This document shows, one piece after another, positions 1 through 7,599 of a stretch of DNA of 21,912 nucleotides. The translations under genes were made by a program, and so were the position numbers. The stretch is from JANWZL01 sp037445185. GTDB lineage: Bacteria; Pseudomonadota; Gammaproteobacteria; Burkholderiales; Thiobacillaceae. The DNA lies in NCBI GenBank assembly GCA_037445185.1, contig JBBIKZ010000033.1, positions 1 to 21,912 of the forward strand, in the 5' to 3' direction. Positions within the stretch are counted from its first letter, which is position 1. Every line of letters begins with the position of its first letter. The notes under the pieces were generated by a model, which saw only the letters and a program-made list of their open reading frames with translations, was not told the origin of the DNA and ran no database searches.

Positions 1-84
1 AAAGTATAGCGGTTTTCGCCGCCCCCGGTCGCCGGCGTGCCCCGCCACGCGGGCGAGTCGATACCATCGCGGGGCGGGCCGTCG
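1..84. other. Left-edge non-coding stretch
   Basis: No gene start, end or convincing promoter is visible here. A small 5-bp hairpin (CCCGC, CAC, GCGGG) lies around 42-54, and GTCGATA occurs twice (58-64 and 81-87). It may be the tail of an upstream intergenic region interrupted by the element at 85-329. Confidence 0.4.
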
Positions 85-329
85 ATAATCCTAAAAACCT
101 CAGTTGACCGCTCCTTGGCCTTCGCAAAGACGCATGGAACCTGACTTTTGCGCCTCCGAGCACGCTCACCCGGAAGGTGAGGCCGCTACGCGCCCGCTTT
201 CGGGTCTGTGCGCGCGTCTGGCTGCGTTGCTCCTCCTTGCGGGGAACGACCCCGCGGCGTCGTCGCGCCTTGCCAGCCACACGCACAAACCCGCCTTCGG
301 GCGCGTTCAACTGAGGTTTTTAGGATAAT
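85..329. mobile_element. MITE-like non-autonomous element with terminal inverted repeats
   Basis: An 18-bp perfect inverted repeat (CCTAAAAACCTCAGTTGA at 90-107, its reverse complement at 307-324) bounds a 235-bp core. The bases directly outside both ends are the same 5-mer, ATAAT (85-89 and 325-329), which reads as a target-site duplication. The interior is palindromic. There is a 6-bp stem at 165-170/176-181, a long imperfect stem pairing about 201-225 with about 269-293, and an apical 6-bp hairpin at 239-244/250-255. No transposase fits inside, so any movement would need an enzyme in trans. The element ends 25 bp before the antiporter start codon, and a chance ORF entering it would falsely lengthen that gene. 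The family is not recognised. Inverted repeats and duplication are seen directly; mobility is inferred. Confidence 0.7.
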
Positions 330-354
330 TGTCGCTCAAGCCCCAGGCGCCAAC

Positions 355-2316
355 ATGCCCACCACCCTGGAACTCGTGCTCCTCCTGCTCGGCGCGACCG
401 TGCTGGCGGTATCCCTGTTCCGGCGGCTGGGCCTGCCGCCCATCCTGGCCTACATCCTCATCGGTGCCGGGCTCGGCCTGCTGCTGCCCTATCACGAGGA
501 GGACTCGCCGGCCGCACACCTGGCGGAATTCGGCGTCGTCTTCCTGATGTTCTCCATCGGCCTGGAGTTTTCGCTTGCCAAACTGAGGACCATGCGCACC
601 GAGGTGTTCGGTCTGGGTGCGCTGCAGGTGGTCCTCACCACCCTGGTCTTCACCGTCATCGGCCTGGCCGTGGGGCTGTCGCTGGAGTCCGGCCTCGCCG
701 TGGGCGCCATCCTTGCCCTATCCTCGACCGCCATCGTCAGCAAGCTGCTGGCGGAACGCCACGAACTGGATACCGACCACGGTCGACCTGTCATCGGCGT
801 GCTGCTGTTCCAGGACCTGGCCGTGGCCCCCCTGGTGATCTTCATTCCGGCCCTGGCCGCCAGCGAGAACCTGACGCTGGCCCTGCTCATCGCCAGCGTC
901 AAGGCGGCCATCGCGCTCGCCATCATCCTCATCATCGGCCAGCGGGTCATGCGCCCGTGGTTTCACCTGATCGCCCAGGCCAAGTCGAGCGAGCTGTTCA
1001 TGCTCAACGTGCTGCTCATCACCCTGGGGCTCGCCTACGTCACCGATCAGGCCGGGCTCTCGCTCGCCCTGGGCGCCTTCCTCGCCGGTGTCCTCATCGC
1101 CGAGACGGAGTATCGCTACCAGGTGGAGAGCGACATCCGGCCCTTCCGGGATGTGCTCATGGGACTGTTCTTCGTCTCCATCGGCCTGTTGCTGGACCTC
1201 AAGGTGCTGCTCGCGCACTGGCCCGAGGTGATGCTGGCGGTGATCCTGCTGGTGGGGGTCAAGCTGCTCCTGGTCATCGGCATTGCCCGCCTGTTCCGGA
1301 TGGGGTGGGCGACAGCGCTGCGCACCGGGCTGGCCCTGGCCCAGGCCGGTGAATTCGGTTTCGTCCTGCTCTCGGTGGCCGGTCGTCACGGCCTGCTGGA
1401 GACGGCCACCCATCAGTACCTACTGGCGGCGATGATCCTGTCCATGTTGGCTGCGCCCGTCCTGATCCATTACGCGCCGCGCCTGGCCCGGAGGCTGGAC
1501 GAACGCGAATGGAGCCGCAAGGCGGTCGGCATCCACGAGATCGCGGCCCGCACCTTCGGCATCCACGACCACGTCATCCTCTGCGGCTATGGCCGCACGG
1601 GGCAGAGCCTCGCCCGGCTGCTGGAGGCGGAAGGGGTACCCTACATCGCGCTAGACCACGACCCCAAGCGGGTGCATGCCGCAGCCAGCGCGGGCGAGAA
1701 CGTGGTGTTCGGCGAATCGACCCGCATCGAGGTCCTGTTGGCGGCGGGCCTACGGCGGGCCAAGGCCGCGGTGATCACCTATGCCCATACCGCCGAGGCT
1801 CTGCACACCCTCGCCGCGATCCAGCGAATCAAGCCAGAACTGCCCGTCATCGTCCGCACCGTCGATGACACCGACCTGGAGCGGCTGCGCGCTGCCGGCG
1901 CCAGCGAGGTCGTGCCAGAGGTGATGGAGGGCGCGCTGATGCTCGGCTCGCAAACCCTGCTCATGGCCGGCATCCCGCTCGCGCGCGTGCTCAGGCGCAT
2001 CCGGCAGACCAGGGAGGCGCGCTATGCCAGCATGCGCGGCTATTTTCGCGGCCTCACCGATGAGGAGACGGAGGAGGATGCCGCCCAGGAGCGGCTGATC
2101 AGCCTGAGCCTCACCTCCCGCCACCCCGCCGTGGGTCGGACCCTAGCCGACCTCGACCTGGGCGGCATCGGGGTGACGGTGGTGGCGGTCAGACGGCGCG
2201 GCATCCGGGGCACCGAACCCGATCCCGTCACGCGGCTGGAAAGTGGTGACGTGCTGGTGCTGCGGGGCACGCCCGAGGCACTGTCGGCGGCTCAAATGCG
2301 GCTCGAGGGGGGCTGA
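355..2316 (+). CDS. CPA2 family monovalent cation:proton antiporter with RCK domains (KefB-like)
   Basis: Inner-membrane K+(Na+)/H+ exchanger of the KefB/KefC/YbaL type, 653 residues. Residues about 5-385 form the multi-helix Na+/H+ exchanger domain, with the family Q-D pair in a membrane helix (Q153, D154). Residues about 400-520 are a TrkA-N/RCK Rossmann domain with the dinucleotide-binding glycines GYGRTG at 411-416. Residues about 582-650 form a TrkA-C domain. KefB-type proteins are gated through this cytoplasmic nucleotide-binding region. The ATG at 355 is chosen because the exchanger domain begins there (MPTTLELVLLLLG). The reading frame is open back to 208, but that stretch runs through the inserted repeat element. 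The ribosome-binding site is weak. No glutathione-system partner (KefF/KefG) lies nearby, so the exact subfamily and ion remain open. Confidence 0.88.
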   Translation: MPTTLELVLLLLGATVLAVSLFRRLGLPPILAYILIGAGLGLLLPYHEEDSPAAHLAEFGVVFLMFSIGLEFSLAKLRTMRTEVFGLGALQVVLTTLVFTVIGLAVGLSLESGLAVGAILALSSTAIVSKLLAERHELDTDHGRPVIGVLLFQDLAVAPLVIFIPALAASENLTLALLIASVKAAIALAIILIIGQRVMRPWFHLIAQAKSSELFMLNVLLITLGLAYVTDQAGLSLALGAFLAGVLIAETEYRYQVESDIRPFRDVLMGLFFVSIGLLLDLKVLLAHWPEVMLAVILLVGVKLLLVIGIARLFRMGWATALRTGLALAQAGEFGFVLLSVAGRHGLLETATHQYLLAAMILSMLAAPVLIHYAPRLARRLDEREWSRKAVGIHEIAARTFGIHDHVILCGYGRTGQSLARLLEAEGVPYIALDHDPKRVHAAASAGENVVFGESTRIEVLLAAGLRRAKAAVITYAHTAEALHTLAAIQRIKPELPVIVRTVDDTDLERLRAAGASEVVPEVMEGALMLGSQTLLMAGIPLARVLRRIRQTREARYASMRGYFRGLTDEETEEDAAQERLISLSLTSRHPAVGRTLADLDLGGIGVTVVAVRRRGIRGTEPDPVTRLESGDVLVLRGTPEALSAAQMRLEGG

Positions 2317-2403
2317 AGCGGCGCGGGCCGGACATGCGGCCGGACCGCCCCGAGGGCCATAGGCTGCGGACAGATCGGGCTCCAGCCCATTTGACGATGG
2401 GGT

Positions 2404-3087
2404 TCAAAACAGCGCCGCCGCGCCGCAGTTGCCCTCGTTGTCGGCCGCCCGCCACAAGCCGGTGCGACTGTCGTAGCAGCGTGCCGCCACGGGTGCGCCG
2501 CCGCCGCCGTCATAGGCGCTGAAACGGAAATTGCCGCTGTCGGCGCGGCCGTCGTCCTGCTTGCGGTCGATCTCGGCCAGTATCCTGGCCGGGATCCGGT
2601 TGCCGGTCTTCAGATTCAGGCGCGCCACCCCCTTCGACCCGGCGAACTCGGCGTCGTAATGCAGCCGCAAGGTGGCGTTGTAGGGATTGCGCGGCCATTC
2701 CCCGGCCGGGTCGGGCAGGCTGCCGGTGGCCTGGTAGCTGCCCGAGATCAGGTTGGCATGCGACAGATGCACCCAGACGAGCAGGCTCTCCCGTGCCTGG
2801 GGGGTGTCCTGCACCACCCCATCGCCGTTGCCCCCCACCTGGGCATTGGCGATGCCGGACAGGTTGGCATAGGCGAGCTGACCGGGATAATCGCCGGGCG
2901 CGGCCTGGTATTTGTCCTGGAAGGCGTAATAGGCAGCCTTGATGCTCTCGAGCTGGGTGATGATGTTGCGCACCCGAGCGCTCTCGATCAGCTCCTGACC
3001 TTTCAAGACGCCGCCCAGCAGCAACCCGATGACCACCAGGACGATGGCCAGCTCGATGAGGGTGAATCCGGTCAGCACGCGCGGCAT
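2404..3087 (-). CDS. Type IV pilin-like / pseudopilin protein
   Basis: A 227-residue prepilin. It opens with a short basic leader, MPRVLTG, then the class III cleavage and N-methylation signature FTLIEL. Prepilin peptidase would cut between G7 and F8, and the usual +5 glutamate is E12. A single hydrophobic helix (about 8-30) follows, then a helix and a soluble region with two late cysteines that could form a disulfide. The C-terminus contains a Gly-rich loop. The ATG at 3087 is chosen because it places the leader correctly; the frame stays open upstream to 3297 without pilin-like sequence. No pilus assembly or type II secretion genes are adjacent, so this is an orphan. It may be a minor pilin or pseudopilin served by machinery elsewhere. 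It is divergent from the histidine kinase and convergent with the antiporter. Confidence 0.85.
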   Translation of the reverse strand: MPRVLTGFTLIELAIVLVVIGLLLGGVLKGQELIESARVRNIITQLESIKAAYYAFQDKYQAAPGDYPGQLAYANLSGIANAQVGGNGDGVVQDTPQARESLLVWVHLSHANLISGSYQATGSLPDPAGEWPRNPYNATLRLHYDAEFAGSKGVARLNLKTGNRIPARILAEIDRKQDDGRADSGNFRFSAYDGGGGAPVAARCYDSRTGLWRAADNEGNCGAAALF

Positions 3088-3318
3088 GGCCACATCGGCC
3101 AAGCAATTTCCGGACCTGCCGCCAGCGCGGCTCGACGCGCCGCGGTTGGCACACGCGGGGCGCGCGGCCGCCGACTTCCCGACGGCCCTGACCGGAACTC
3201 GGCAGACGCCGACCTGCGTTGGACGCTGCGGACAGGGCATCATGGCCGGGAGTGTACGCGGGGCCTGGGCGGGGCTCAAATTCTCAATTTCCGTCACGGC
3301 ATTCCGTATTTATCCTAC

Positions 3319-5082
3319 ATGTCCATGAAGCCGTCCGAATCCGTGGCCTCGGGCGCCACCCTCGTGCGCGATCCGGCGGGGCTCATCGCGACCCTGCTCA
3401 GCCAGCACGGCAACCGCACCCTGGCCCTGATGCTGCTGCTCCTGCACGCTGCCTTCGTCTGGGGGGAGGGGCAGGCTTGGGGCCAAGCGGTCATCCTCGC
3501 CCACTACGGTGCCTTCCTGCTCTGGCAGCCCTTCCTGAGCGGTGCCCAGCGCCTGCCCTGGCCGCGGGCCCTGGCCGTGCTCGCCGTGGGCGTTGGGCTG
3601 GCCGCCTGGCCCACACCCTGGGCGGCGCTGCTGTGGTGCATCATGCTCGCCGCCTTGCTCGGCGGCATTTCCCTCGGGCTGCGCGGCCTGCGCGAACGCC
3701 TCGGCCTGTTGCTCGCAGTGGCCTATCTCGCCGCCCTGGCGGTGCTGTGGCTCATGCCCCGCCTCTACGGCCTGGCGCAGGCCGACATCGAGCAGTGGGG
3801 CCTCTGGCGCGACGCCCTGGTCCTGCTGCCCCTGCTGGTCCTGTTCCTGCCCGCCCCTCGTCTGCGGCAGAGCTCCGTCAGCGTCGATCTGCTCTACGCG
3901 GTGGTGATCTTCCTCCTCATGGGGGTGTTGGTGCTCGGCAGTTTCACGGCCATGCGCGTGACCGGCGCCGGCTACTTCAGCGGGGTGCTCATCAGCAGCC
4001 TGGGACTGGCGGGGGCCCTGGTGATCTTTTCCTGGTTGTGGAGTCCGCGCGGCGAATTCTCCGGCCTGCGCAACCTGTTCTCCCGCTACGTGCTCTCCCT
4101 CGGCCTGCCGCTGGAGGAGTGGCTCAAACAGACTGCCGAGGCGGCCGAGACGGAGTCCGATCCCGAGGCCTTCATCCGCGCCACCATGGAGGGTTTCTCC
4201 AACCTGCCCTGGGCCACGGGCGTGGCCTGGCAAACCGCCTATTCCCGCGGCCAACTGGGCAGGGAGAGCCGCTTCAGCAGCCGTTTCCAGCATCTGGGCG
4301 TGGAGGCGGTGTTCTACACCGAACGCCCCCTCAATCCCGCCTTCGCCTTGCATCTTCGTCTGCTGACCGACGTGGTGGGCTACTTCTACACCGCCAAGAT
4401 CCGGGAGCAGGACCTGCATGCGAACGCCTACACCCAGGCCATCTACGAGACCGGCTCGCGGCTGACCCACGATGTGAAGAACATGCTGCAGTCGCTCAAG
4501 ACCCTGAGCTCTGCCGCCGAGCACAGCGGGCCTGAGCAAGCCCTGGAGCTGCAGCAGCTCATGCAACGGCAGATGCCGCAAATCGTCAAGCGTCTCGAGA
4601 TCACCCTGGACAAATTGAAGTCTCCCAACCTACAACAAGACGAGGCCGGCCGGGGACAAATCCTGGCGCGCGAATGGTGGCGCAACCTCAAGGCCCGCTA
4701 TGGCCAGGATGGGGTCGAGTTCCAAACCGATGACCCCAATGCCGAGGGCTGGCTACCGCAGGACCTGTTCGACAGCGTGGCCGACAACCTACTGCAGAAC
4801 GCCCTGCGCAAGCGGCGCCAGGATCCCGAACTGCATATCCGCGTGTGGTTCACCCTGCGTGACGGTCCCCAACTCCGGGTGACCGACGATGGGGCCGCCG
4901 CACCGCCGGAAGTGGTGCAAAAGCTGTTCCACGCCCCGGTGTCCAACTACGACGGCCTCGGCATCGGGCTCTACCAGGCCGCCAAGCAGGCCGCGCAGCT
5001 CGGCTATCGCCTGGCCCTGGAGGAGAACCGGGAGGGTGAGGTGACCTTCCGACTGTCTCCAACGACGCGCTCAGGGGAGTGA
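3319..5082 (+). CDS. Membrane sensor histidine kinase (PrsK-like architecture)
   Basis: A 587-residue kinase. Residues about 30-255 hold roughly seven or eight hydrophobic helices. A GAF-like cytoplasmic segment follows (about 265-360), then a dimerisation helix with the phospho-acceptor in RLTHDVKN (H384). The ATP-binding domain carries an N box (DNLLQNAL, from D489), a G1 box (VTDDG, 521-525) and a G2 box (GLGIGL, 546-551). The order multi-TM, GAF, HisKA-like, HATPase resembles PrsK of the PEP-CTERM/exosortase context, but no response regulator or exosortase gene is visible here. The start is taken at ATG 3319 (MSMKP), with 3325 as an alternative. No clear Shine-Dalgarno is seen. The frame remains open upstream through the antisense of the prepilin gene, which is not credible coding. 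Signal and partner are unknown. Confidence 0.82.
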   Translation: MSMKPSESVASGATLVRDPAGLIATLLSQHGNRTLALMLLLLHAAFVWGEGQAWGQAVILAHYGAFLLWQPFLSGAQRLPWPRALAVLAVGVGLAAWPTPWAALLWCIMLAALLGGISLGLRGLRERLGLLLAVAYLAALAVLWLMPRLYGLAQADIEQWGLWRDALVLLPLLVLFLPAPRLRQSSVSVDLLYAVVIFLLMGVLVLGSFTAMRVTGAGYFSGVLISSLGLAGALVIFSWLWSPRGEFSGLRNLFSRYVLSLGLPLEEWLKQTAEAAETESDPEAFIRATMEGFSNLPWATGVAWQTAYSRGQLGRESRFSSRFQHLGVEAVFYTERPLNPAFALHLRLLTDVVGYFYTAKIREQDLHANAYTQAIYETGSRLTHDVKNMLQSLKTLSSAAEHSGPEQALELQQLMQRQMPQIVKRLEITLDKLKSPNLQQDEAGRGQILAREWWRNLKARYGQDGVEFQTDDPNAEGWLPQDLFDSVADNLLQNALRKRRQDPELHIRVWFTLRDGPQLRVTDDGAAAPPEVVQKLFHAPVSNYDGLGIGLYQAAKQAAQLGYRLALEENREGEVTFRLSPTTRSGE

Positions 5083-5109
5083 CAGACACTCAAGTGGCAG
5101 AAGGCAGGC

Positions 5110-5438
5110 ATGACCAGCAAGGAGGCCTCGACCACCGTGGCACCGGTACAGTCGAGAGCGACGCGGACGGTGGACGAGCCGGCCGCCCCCCCGGACTATC
5201 TCAGGCGCGCGCCGCGGCTCAAGCGGGAGTACCAGGTCTGCGGCTACGAGCTCAAACCGCAAGGCCCACGGCTGCAACGGGTGCGTCTCCCCGCCGCATT
5301 GCGGTCCTCCACGCCGCCTTGCTGAAACGACAGGGGCTCTACGGCGACCTGCTCGCCCCGGCCATCGTCAGCGTCCAACACCTGGCGGCACCGGTATGGG
5401 CGGTGGCACTGACGGACGACATGCGCGCCGGCCTCTAG
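5110..5438 (+). pseudogene. Possible frameshifted remnant of an HDOD/EAL-type signalling protein
   Basis: An ATG at 5110 with a fair ribosome-binding site (AGAAGG, about 5 bases upstream) opens a 71-codon frame ending at 5325. Its segment RAPRLKREYQVCGYELKP resembles the 'R-Q-P-I-x-D-R-x-x-x-V-x-G-Y-E-L' opening of HDOD/EAL (YuxH-like) proteins. From about 5292 a different frame continues to a TAG at 5438. It reads like the next part of that domain (hydrophobic helix VLHAALLKRQGL, then IVSVQHL). One indel near 5290 would join the two parts into about 109 residues, still far shorter than a working domain. It lies 27 bp after the kinase and could be a decayed partner. The similarity is judged by eye; a chance high-GC open frame is the main alternative. 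Confidence 0.3.
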
Positions 5439-5461
5439 GGCGGCGCGATCCTCCACACCGA

Positions 5462-5484
5462 CGCCCCGGCCGGCGATCGGGGCG
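5462..5484. terminator. GC-rich hairpin between convergent genes
   Basis: A 7-bp perfect stem (CGCCCCG at 5462-5468, CGGGGCG at 5478-5484) with a 9-base loop lies 12 bases past the pdxJ stop codon. It sits between pdxJ and the convergent remnant/kinase unit. No T-tract follows on either strand, so it is at best a weak or factor-assisted terminator. Confidence 0.3.
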
Positions 5485-5496
5485 GCAGGGCGGCGA

Positions 5497-6246
5497 TCAC
5501 GACGCCTGCGCGCTTCGACCCCGGGCAGCCGCCTCGACCATCAGCCGCTTCATCTCGGCCACCGCGCGTTCCCAGCCGACGAACAGGGCCTGGGCGACGA
5601 TGGCGTGGCCGATGTTGAGCTCCGCCACGCCGCCAATGCCGGCGATGGCCTGCACGTTGTGGTAGTTGAGGCCGTGGCCGGCATTGACCTGGAGGCCGAG
5701 ATCGAGACCGGCCCGCACGGCCTGACGGATGCGCTGCAGTTCGGCCTCGGCGTCGTGCTCATGCCTCGCCTCGGCGTAGCGGCCGGTGTGGATCTCCACC
5801 ACCGGGGCGCCCGCGCGGCGCGCGGCCTCGAGCTGAGCCGGCTCCGCGTCGATGAACAGCGACACGCGGACGCCGGCCGCGGCGAGCCTGCGGCAGGCCT
5901 CGGCCACGCGGTCGAAATGGGCGTGCACGTCCAGCCCCCCCTCGGTGGTGAGCTCCTGGCGCCGCTCCGGCACCAGGCAGACATCCTGCGGCCGCACCTC
6001 CAGGGCGATGGCCACCATCTCGTCGGTCACCGCCATCTCCAGATTCATGCGCGTGGTGAGCAGTCGCCGCAGCATGCGCACGTCTTCGTCCTGGATGTGG
6101 CGGCGATCCTCCCTGAGGTGCAGGGTGATGCTGTCGGCGCCGGCCGACTCCGCCATCAGGGCGGCCTGCACCGGGCTGGGGTAAGGGGTGCCGCGCGCCT
6201 GGCGCAGGGTAGCGACGTGATCGATGTTGACGCCGAGCTTGATCAT
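5497..6246 (-). CDS. pdxJ: Pyridoxine 5'-phosphate synthase PdxJ
   Basis: Cytoplasmic enzyme that closes the ring of vitamin B6. It condenses 1-deoxy-D-xylulose 5-phosphate with 3-amino-2-oxopropyl phosphate to give pyridoxine 5'-phosphate in the DXP-dependent route. The protein has 249 residues, the usual length. It begins with the conserved GVNIDHVATLRQARG and carries HLREDRRHI (H43, R45), MNLEMA (E70), NAGHGLNYHN (H191) and the closing ELNIGHAIVAQALF. H43, E70 and H191 line up with the catalytic His/Glu/His positions of the E. coli enzyme. It follows the unknown 376-residue gene by 73 bp on the same strand. The ATG has no good Shine-Dalgarno but forms an ATGA overlap with the stop of a 20-codon frame. 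The acpS or recO neighbours often seen with pdxJ are absent. Confidence 0.97.
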   Translation of the reverse strand: MIKLGVNIDHVATLRQARGTPYPSPVQAALMAESAGADSITLHLREDRRHIQDEDVRMLRRLLTTRMNLEMAVTDEMVAIALEVRPQDVCLVPERRQELTTEGGLDVHAHFDRVAEACRRLAAAGVRVSLFIDAEPAQLEAARRAGAPVVEIHTGRYAEARHEHDAEAELQRIRQAVRAGLDLGLQVNAGHGLNYHNVQAIAGIGGVAELNIGHAIVAQALFVGWERAVAEMKRLMVEAAARGRSAQAS

Positions 6247-6319
6247 GGCAGACGGAGAGGGTGAGTGGACGGGAGGTCAAACGGGGACCGTGATGAATGC
6301 GTCATATGTTCACAGCCTC

Positions 6320-7450
6320 TCAGTGCAGGCCCTGTGCCGGCCGACCCATGCCCATGGCCATGCCCTCGGCGAAGGCGCGGACGGTGTCGGCCTTCAACTG
6401 TTCCGACTTCTTTTGTGCATCGCGCATCAGGGCGCGGATCCACACGTCGCCGCGCTGGCCGCCCAGGGCATTGCGTTCGTCGGCATCGGCGAAGGCCGGG
6501 TAGAACATGCGCCGGCGCCGGTCGCGGTCGAACCAGTAGGCATTGCGTGCGACGTACTCGTAGCCGAACGGCAGCAGGGCGGCGCCGAACTCGGGGGCAT
6601 GCGGATAGCCTTCGCGGGCGCTGCCGGCGGGCGCGATGAAACCTGCCTCGGCCAGACGCCCGACCACCCGGGCGGCCTCGCGCAGATGCAGGTGGGCTAC
6701 GTAGAGGTAATGGCTGCGGCGCAACGTCCAGGCCGCCACCCCCTCCGCGTCCGTCTCCCGCACCGGCATCTCGGCCGCCGGCGTGCCCAGGGCATTGACG
6801 TGATGCAGCACCAGGCCGGCCGGATGCGCGAGCATGGCCGGGTTGCGCCCCTCGATATAGTTCACCACGCTGAAGGCAAGGCGCAGATAGGCCGTGATCC
6901 CGGTACGCAGCGCGGCATCCGCCTGCCACGCCTTGTGCAGCTCGAACAGGGCCATCAACCGCTCGACCGGCCCCGGCATCACCAGGGTGAGCAGATGGCC
7001 GTCGGGGAAATCGCCGCCCACCGCGTCGTCCTCCCGATGCGGGAAGACGCGCAGGTTGTATTGCCCCTCCAGATGGCGGCCCAGGATGTCCAGCCAGGCC
7101 CCCGGATGGATGGTCTGCACGGTCTGGCCCAGCTCGGCGAAACGTTCGGCGGTGGTGAGGGTCACCGCCTCATTGCCGCGATAGGCGAGCTCCAGGGAAG
7201 AGAGCCCGCCGGCATAGCGGAAGCGGGCCCGGTGGCCATCCGCGTCGACCCATACGGCCGACCAGCCCTTCTTCTCGTGGCGAAAGCTGTCGGGCGCCAG
7301 GTCGCCCAGCAGCAGGCGGTCGGGCAGGTCCGCCGCGGACCTCACCTCGGCGAACGCGGCCACGGGCACGCGCACGGGACGCTCCACGGCGGGCAAGGCC
7401 AGCAGTTTCGGAAAGGCGGGTGGGGTATCGGATGCGGTGCTCTGCGCCAT
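6320..7450 (-). CDS. Hypothetical protein, 376 residues
   Basis: I do not recognise a family. The protein appears soluble, with no signal peptide or transmembrane helix. It contains aromatic- and histidine-containing stretches (LHKAWQ, RRSHYLYVAHLHLREAARVVGRL, YEYVARNAYWFDRDRRRRMFYP) and a basic, helical C-terminus with two Met-Gly pairs. The ATG at 7450 is favoured because upstream codons run into the rpsP promoter region. A TATACT hexamer sits 6 bp ahead of that ATG, leaving almost no leader. Codon usage looks like that of the neighbours, so there is no sign of recent transfer. It is probably co-transcribed with pdxJ downstream, which is the only contextual hint to function. Confidence 0.75.
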   Translation of the reverse strand: MAQSTASDTPPAFPKLLALPAVERPVRVPVAAFAEVRSAADLPDRLLLGDLAPDSFRHEKKGWSAVWVDADGHRARFRYAGGLSSLELAYRGNEAVTLTTAERFAELGQTVQTIHPGAWLDILGRHLEGQYNLRVFPHREDDAVGGDFPDGHLLTLVMPGPVERLMALFELHKAWQADAALRTGITAYLRLAFSVVNYIEGRNPAMLAHPAGLVLHHVNALGTPAAEMPVRETDAEGVAAWTLRRSHYLYVAHLHLREAARVVGRLAEAGFIAPAGSAREGYPHAPEFGAALLPFGYEYVARNAYWFDRDRRRRMFYPAFADADERNALGGQRGDVWIRALMRDAQKKSEQLKADTVRAFAEGMAMGMGRPAQGLH

Positions 7451-7456
7451 ATCACT

Positions 7457-7462
7457 AGTATA
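7457..7462 (-). promoter_or_regulatory. Candidate -10 element for the 376-residue hypothetical gene
   Basis: TATACT on the minus strand (5 of 6 matches to TATAAT) stands out in GC-rich surroundings. Its downstream edge is 6 bp from the ATG at 7450, so transcription would begin at or next to the start codon. No convincing -35 is present at 16-18 bp spacing. Confidence 0.35.
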
Positions 7463-7511
7463 ACGATGCGCCCCGCCGCGAGTGAGGGCGTGCAGCGCCA
7501 GCAGGCTTCCC

Positions 7512-7540
7512 TTGCACGAGCCCTCGCTTTTCAATACCAT
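7512..7540 (+). promoter_or_regulatory. Candidate sigma-70 promoter of the rpsP operon
   Basis: TTGCAC (7512-7517) and TACCAT (7535-7540) are separated by 17 bp. Each matches its consensus only partly. This would give a leader of about 50 bases before rpsP. The surrounding stretch is locally AT-richer than the rest of the region. Confidence 0.35.
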
Positions 7541-7551
7541 TCGCGATTTTA

Positions 7552-7575
7552 CGCGCGCCGCATCTCGGGCGCGCG
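7552..7575 (+). promoter_or_regulatory. Hairpin in the rpsP leader
   Basis: A perfect 8-bp GC stem (CGCGCGCC at 7552-7559, GGCGCGCG at 7568-7575) with an 8-base loop ends 24 bases before the rpsP ATG. No T-tract follows. It could be a leader structure affecting mRNA stability or translation. Confidence 0.4.
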
Positions 7576-7599
7576 GCAACCAACAGGGATGCTACAGAC

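Noticed and set aside
208..354. Longer N-terminus for the antiporter
   Set aside because: The added residues are translated from the inverted-repeat element and are not membrane-like. The exchanger domain begins at the ATG at 355.
2317..2403. Terminator between the convergent antiporter and prepilin genes
   Set aside because: Only 4-5 bp stems (for example CCCAT with ATGGG) and no real T-tract are seen.
3088..3297. 70-residue extension of the prepilin
   Set aside because: Prepilin leaders are short, and MPRVLTG directly before FTLIEL is a complete leader.
2659..3318. 220-residue N-terminal extension of the histidine kinase
   Set aside because: It is the antisense of the prepilin gene and the divergent spacer, with no recognisable domain.
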